Assembly (NCBI RefSeq): GCF_004681185.1
Contig: NZ_SRIF01000009.1
Span: 18,556-82,555, forward strand
Reading direction: 5' to 3'
Length of the DNA stretch: 64,000 nt
From: Haloarcula amylovorans
GTDB lineage: Archaea; Halobacteriota; Halobacteria; Halobacteriales; Haloarculaceae
In this document: piece after piece, positions 60,615 through 64,000 of the stretch
How the letters are laid out: every line of letters begins with the position of its first letter
How positions within the stretch are numbered: position 1 is the stretch's first letter
Notes under the pieces: generated by a model
What the model saw: the letters and a program-made list of their open reading frames with translations, nothing else
The model's database searches: none
Told to the model about the DNA's origin: nothing
Position numbers and translations under genes: made by a program

Positions 60615-61520
60615 ATGAACCTCTCGGGAACAGTCGTTCCCATGGCTACGCCTACCCATGGGAACCAGCGAGCAGTGAACTTCGAAGCTCTCGGACAGTT
60701 TACGCGACGATTGGTCGATGCCGGCGCGCACGGTCTCTTTCCGGGCAGTTCCATCGGCGAGTTTCCCAGTTTCACGACAGCACAGAACCGGCAAATCGTC
60801 GAGACGGTCGTCGAAGCGGCCGACGGGGACGCGACGGTCCTCGCGGGGTGTTGTGATACGAGCGTCGACGAGATTTTGGACAATATTGAGGCCGCGGACG
60901 CGGCCGGTGCCGACGCGGGCGTCGTCGTCTCGCCGTACTACCTCGGGACGACCCAGACCGGACTGGAACGGTTCTTTCGCTCCATCGCCGACGACTCCCC
61001 GCTTCCACTCTTGCTGTACAACATCCCCCAGCTGACGGGCAACGAGCTGAGCGTGGACCTCGTCGCGTCGCTCTCGGACCACGACGACATCGTCGGCCTG
61101 AAAGACACGTCCGGTAATCTCACCTACCACCACCGAGCCATCGAGACCACGCCCGACGACTTTGCGGTCTTTCAGGGCGCGACGGAACTGGCAACGGCCT
61201 CGCTGGATGTAGGCGCGGATGGACTCATCGCCGGTCCCGCGAACGTCTTTCCCGAACCGATGGTTGCCCTCTACGATGCTCACGACCGGGGAGACCTCAC
61301 GGCCGCTCGCCGCCTCATGCAGGAGGTCGTTATGCCGGTCGTGAACGCGACCAGCGACCTCCCGACGGCCGCGGCCCTGAAACACCTCGTCGGACTGGAC
61401 GGCCTGGACATCGGGGAACCGCTTCCCCCGCTCCCCCAACTGACCGACGACCAACGGACGTCGCTCTCAGCGAGTTATCGACGAGTGGCGGAGCGCGAAG
61501 AACAGACCGTCGAGCAGTAG
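60615..61520 (+). CDS. DHDPS/NAL-family aldolase or dehydratase
   Basis: 301 residues, class I TIM-barrel. Signatures: GLFPGSSIGEFPSFT with the oxyanion loop, the Tyr in LLLYNIPQLTGNELS and the Schiff-base Lys in GLKDTSGNLTYHHRA. Members include dihydrodipicolinate synthase, N-acetylneuraminate lyase, KDG aldolase and 2-keto-3-deoxy-arabinonate dehydratase. Beside pentose genes a sugar-acid role is more likely than lysine synthesis. The ATG at 60615 follows a good TATA element. Confidence 0.85.
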   Translation: MNLSGTVVPMATPTHGNQRAVNFEALGQFTRRLVDAGAHGLFPGSSIGEFPSFTTAQNRQIVETVVEAADGDATVLAGCCDTSVDEILDNIEAADAAGADAGVVVSPYYLGTTQTGLERFFRSIADDSPLPLLLYNIPQLTGNELSVDLVASLSDHDDIVGLKDTSGNLTYHHRAIETTPDDFAVFQGATELATASLDVGADGLIAGPANVFPEPMVALYDAHDRGDLTAARRLMQEVVMPVVNATSDLPTAAALKHLVGLDGLDIGEPLPPLPQLTDDQRTSLSASYRRVAEREEQTVEQ

Positions 61521-61732
61521 CGGCCACTCGACGAATTCTCGATACCAGTCATTCATCGACGGTATCGGTCATCTCATCCGACTGTCGGAACGTTGGTTTT
61601 GCTGACTCACTCACGATCAGATTGCAGTCGCCGCGCCGTGAGAGGGGCGAGCCAGTCGCTATCGAAGGCAAGAAATCGGCGCGGGTGGTGCAACCCGACC
61701 GAAAATCGTCGTCGCGGCCGCCGGTGTCGAAC

Positions 61733-63103
61733 TCAGGCGTTGTTGACTTCGCTGTCGATCTCCTGTTGGGCGTCGTCGAGTGCCTGCTGAGGGGACTTCT
61801 CTTGAACGAGTGCCGCGTTGCAGTTCGTGTAGACGATCTCGGAGAACGTCGAGTAGTTCGCCGTCGCGGGCCGAGCGCTCGTCTGCTCGACGATCCCGGC
61901 GAACGTCTCCAGCAGCGGGGCCTGCTCGTAGTACTCGTCGCTGTAGAGGTCCTGATGGACCGGCAGTCGACTGTGTTCGAGCGCCATCGTCTCTTGGGCC
62001 TCTTTGGACGCCATGAAGCTAGCGAACTGTTGGGCGGCCTCCGCGTTCTCGGCATTGGCATTGATAAACAGATTCCAGCCACCGAGACAAGAGTTCTGCG
62101 CGTCGGGGTTACCTTCGGCTTTCGGCATCGGCGCGACATCGAACTTATCTTTGACCGCAGAACCGTCCTCGTTCATCAGCGAGACGGCGTAGGGCCAATT
62201 GCGCATGAAGATGGTGTTGCCCTGCTGGAACGTCTGTCGGTTCTGGTCCGTCGACGAGGCCGGGATCGACTCGGGCGTGACGTTGTACTCGTGGATGAGG
62301 TCGACGGCGTGCTGGAGTGCGGAGACGCCTTCGTCGCTGTTGACGACCAAGTTCCCGTCCTGTCGGACGCTTCCGCCCATGCCCCAGAGCCAGTTGAGCC
62401 ACATGATGGTCAGTCCCTCGTTGGAACCGCCCTGCCAGATGTAGCCGTTGAGGTCCGAATCGGACTGGCTCTTGATGTCCTGTGCCATGTTGACTAGTTC
62501 CATGTACGTCTTCGGCGGTTCGTCGTATCCCGCGTCTTCCAGCAGGTCCGTACGGTAGTACAGCGCGTTGGCGTCCGTGTGGATGGGCATCCCGTACATG
62601 GTCCCATCGACCGTTACAGAGTCGATGGGCGTTTGGAGCATGTTGTCCGTCACGCCATCGGGGTCGTTCATCTCTGCGGCCCACCCGTTCTGGGCGAACT
62701 CGGCGGGCCAGATGACGTCCATGTTCCCCACGTCGAACGACGACGACCCGGAGACGAACTGGTTGACGTAGTACTCGCGCGTCGAGGAGGCGTTCGACGG
62801 CGTCTGCTGGGACTCGACGGTGACGTTGCTCGCCGACTCTTCGAACATCGGGACCAGGCTCTTCGCGTCGTTGCTGAAGTAGCCGGGATAAACGTACGTC
62901 AGTGATCCGCCGCCACTGCCGCCGTCGCCACCGTCACCGCTGCTCGTTCCGCCGTCGCCACCGCTCGTTCCGCCATCGCCGCCATCGCCGCCATCACCAC
63001 CGTCGCCACCGTCACCGCCACACCCGGCGAGGAGTGCGACGCTCCCGCCAGCCATTGTTTTGATAAATCTACGTCTGCGTTCGCTCGAAACCTCGTCTGA
63101 CAT
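61733..63103 (-). CDS. Sugar ABC transporter substrate-binding lipoprotein
   Basis: 456 residues. Tat-type signal SERRRRFIKTMAGGSVALL and a lipobox LLAGCGG, followed by a Gly-Asp-Ser-Thr linker of about 50 residues, then an extracellular solute-binding family 1 domain: TYVYPGYFSNDAKSLVPMFE, PIHTDANALYYRTDLLEDAG, PAELQ-like hinge regions and FASFMASKEAQETMALEHSR near the end. It should bind an oligosaccharide or pentose for an ABC importer, whose permease and ATPase genes are not in this window. Confidence 0.9.
   Translation of the reverse strand: MSDEVSSERRRRFIKTMAGGSVALLAGCGGDGGDGGDGGDGGDGGTSGGDGGTSSGDGGDGGSGGGSLTYVYPGYFSNDAKSLVPMFEESASNVTVESQQTPSNASSTREYYVNQFVSGSSSFDVGNMDVIWPAEFAQNGWAAEMNDPDGVTDNMLQTPIDSVTVDGTMYGMPIHTDANALYYRTDLLEDAGYDEPPKTYMELVNMAQDIKSQSDSDLNGYIWQGGSNEGLTIMWLNWLWGMGGSVRQDGNLVVNSDEGVSALQHAVDLIHEYNVTPESIPASSTDQNRQTFQQGNTIFMRNWPYAVSLMNEDGSAVKDKFDVAPMPKAEGNPDAQNSCLGGWNLFINANAENAEAAQQFASFMASKEAQETMALEHSRLPVHQDLYSDEYYEQAPLLETFAGIVEQTSARPATANYSTFSEIVYTNCNAALVQEKSPQQALDDAQQEIDSEVNNA
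62915..63035. repeat. Simple repeat coding the Gly-Asp linker
   Basis: A run of imperfect 9-bp units encoding Gly-Gly-Asp inside the signal/linker part of the substrate-binding protein. Replication slippage could change its length between strains. It is within a coding region and is not a CRISPR array. Confidence 0.75.
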
Positions 63104-63127
63104 ACACACACACGTTCAATACCCCGC

Positions 63128-63137
63128 CTATTAATTG
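63128..63137 (-). promoter_or_regulatory. TATA element of the substrate-binding protein gene
   Basis: CAATTAATAG on the minus strand, about 25-34 bp before the ATG at 63103, so the transcript should be leaderless. Confidence 0.5.
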
Positions 63138-63180
63138 TTATTGTATATGAAATGACTGTTTGACGAAAGCGAGGTCTCGC

Positions 63181-64000
63181 TCAGTCGTCGCCAGCGAGCG
63201 CCCGCACGTCGTCCCAGAGGTCGTCTTCGATCTCGACCGTCGTCGCGCTGTGGTCGCGCTCAACGGAGTGCTGGCCCGGGAGCCGAATCCCCTCGACGTG
63301 TGCTGCCGTCGGTCCGGCGGTCAGCTGCCGCAGGAACGCGCTCGCGCGCTCTGCGAAGTCAGACGCGCCGAGCGCCTCGGGGTCGATAGCGAGGAAGAAG
63401 TCCCCCTTCGTACAGGGGTCTTCCGTGTGGTACGTACCGGTCACGTCCTCGCCCATCGCTGCGCCGACCAATCCGCCAGCCAGCACCTCGACGGCAATCG
63501 CTAATCCGGAGCCTTTCGCCCCGCCGAAGGGGAGGATAGTCCCCTCCAGCGCGGCCGCCGGGTCCGTCGTCGGTTCGCCCTCGGCATCGAGCGCGACGCC
63601 CTCGGGCAGTCGCTCGCCGGTCTCCTTCCGATGGAGAACCGTGCCGCGGGCGATGGCCGAAGTGGACATGTCGAGGTTGAACACGGGGTCGGTCGGCAGG
63701 CCGATGGCGATCGGATTCGTCCCTAGCACCGGCTCAGCGCCGCCGTAGGGTGGCATCGCCGGTTCCGTGTTCGTCATGGCGATGCCGACGTAGCCCTCGC
63801 GCTGGAGCTGGTCCGTGTAGTAGCCCAGCATGCCGAGGTGATTCGAATTGTGGACGCCTACCGCGCCGACGCCGAACTCGTCGGCGCGGTCCATCGCCTC
63901 GCCCGCCGCCGCCGACGCCACGACCGGACCCAGTCGTGACCCCCCGCTCAAGGTTGCGGCACCGCCGCGCTCGCTGACAATCTCGATGTCACCCTTGGGG
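63181..64000 (-). CDS. LDH2/malate-dehydrogenase-like oxidoreductase, 3' part (runs off the right edge)
   Basis: 273 codons seen of a longer frame that stays open to the edge. Characteristic LDH2/MDH2/DpkA family sequence: GVGAVGVHNSNHLGMLGYY, AMTNTEPAMPPYGGAEPVLG with TNPIAIGLPTDP, then GTILPFGGAKGSGLAIAVEV. Members use NAD(P)H to reduce 2-oxo acids such as malate, lactate, delta1-piperideine-2-carboxylate or ureidoglycolate partners. Substrate cannot be decided from this part. Separate promoter from the downstream binding protein is likely. Confidence 0.85.
   Translation of the reverse strand, partial: PKGDIEIVSERGGAATLSGGSRLGPVVASAAAGEAMDRADEFGVGAVGVHNSNHLGMLGYYTDQLQREGYVGIAMTNTEPAMPPYGGAEPVLGTNPIAIGLPTDPVFNLDMSTSAIARGTVLHRKETGERLPEGVALDAEGEPTTDPAAALEGTILPFGGAKGSGLAIAVEVLAGGLVGAAMGEDVTGTYHTEDPCTKGDFFLAIDPEALGASDFAERASAFLRQLTAGPTAAHVEGIRLPGQHSVERDHSATTVEIEDDLWDDVRALAGDD

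Noticed and set aside
62915..63035. 9-bp repeated units as a CRISPR array or satellite
   Set aside because: They encode the Gly-Asp linker of a lipoprotein in frame, with no spacers.
1..64000. tRNA, rRNA, CRISPR or complete insertion sequence
   Set aside because: No transposase, integrase, inverted terminal repeats or structural RNA signature was seen by eye; short RNAs could be missed without a search.

Overview
The window is a stretch of chromosome (or large replicon) from a haloarchaeon (class Halobacteria). Evidence: GC-rich DNA, strongly acidic proteins, twin-arginine signal sequences, TATA-only promoters close to start codons (leaderless style), bacterio-opsin-activator type HTH regulators, an RdfA/SMC-related pair, a bacterial-type fructose PTS and amphi-Trp and DUF2249 proteins. 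I do not assign a genus. I saw no rRNA, tRNA, CRISPR array or intact insertion sequence.

Layout. 1-6.1 kb: an anaerobic-respiration accessory cluster. Almost every gene has its own CGAA-N4-TTCG inverted repeat (NarO-type box) 37-41 bp before its start codon. It includes two HTH regulators (one NarO-like), two DUF2249 proteins, a cupin, an SRPBCC protein, a multi-TM NnrS/heme-copper-like protein and a 101-residue CGCGG peptide that looks like a radical-SAM-modified RiPP precursor; cysK sits inside without a box. 6.2-11.5 kb: glycerophosphodiesterase, short-chain fatty acid transporter, DUF2243 protein and a sulfite-oxidase-type molybdoenzyme. 11.7-14.1 kb: otsA-otsB trehalose synthesis. 14.1-35.4 kb: a surface-glycan region with three alkaline-phosphatase/sulfatase-superfamily enzymes, a beta-helix protein, a DUF2206 membrane protein, GT2 and GT4 glycosyltransferases, FkbM methyltransferase, ATP-grasp ligase, flippase, DUF1616 protein, polysaccharide deacetylase and a FemAB-like transferase.

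35.5-38.1 kb: rdfA facing an SMC-related gene (cell shape). 38.4-42.4 kb: fructose PTS operon EIIC-EIIA-HPr-EI-EIIB. 42.6-47 kb: a 1440-residue secreted alpha-amylase with three C-terminal repeats. 47-54 kb: membrane metallophosphoesterase, formate-dehydrogenase-like molybdoenzyme, DoxX, Zn alcohol dehydrogenase, amphi-Trp protein behind a DtxR/SirR-type palindrome, and MscS. 54.7-57.4 kb: glpK followed at 3 bp by a Cdc6-like AAA ATPase. 57.8-64 kb: oxidative pentose genes (xylose dehydrogenase-like, ketoglutarate-semialdehyde dehydrogenase-like, DHDPS-family enzyme), a sugar-binding lipoprotein and a partial LDH2-family dehydrogenase.

How it works together: the left end looks like an oxygen-limitation regulon; the middle builds and exports a decorated surface polysaccharide; the right half imports and oxidises sugars and glycerol. 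The most novel-looking parts are the CGCGG peptide inside the NarO-box cluster, the three AlkP-superfamily enzymes with different nucleophiles, the metallophosphoesterase split by a membrane hairpin, and the glpK/Cdc6-like pair. Functions are inferred from motifs read by eye; no database search was run.
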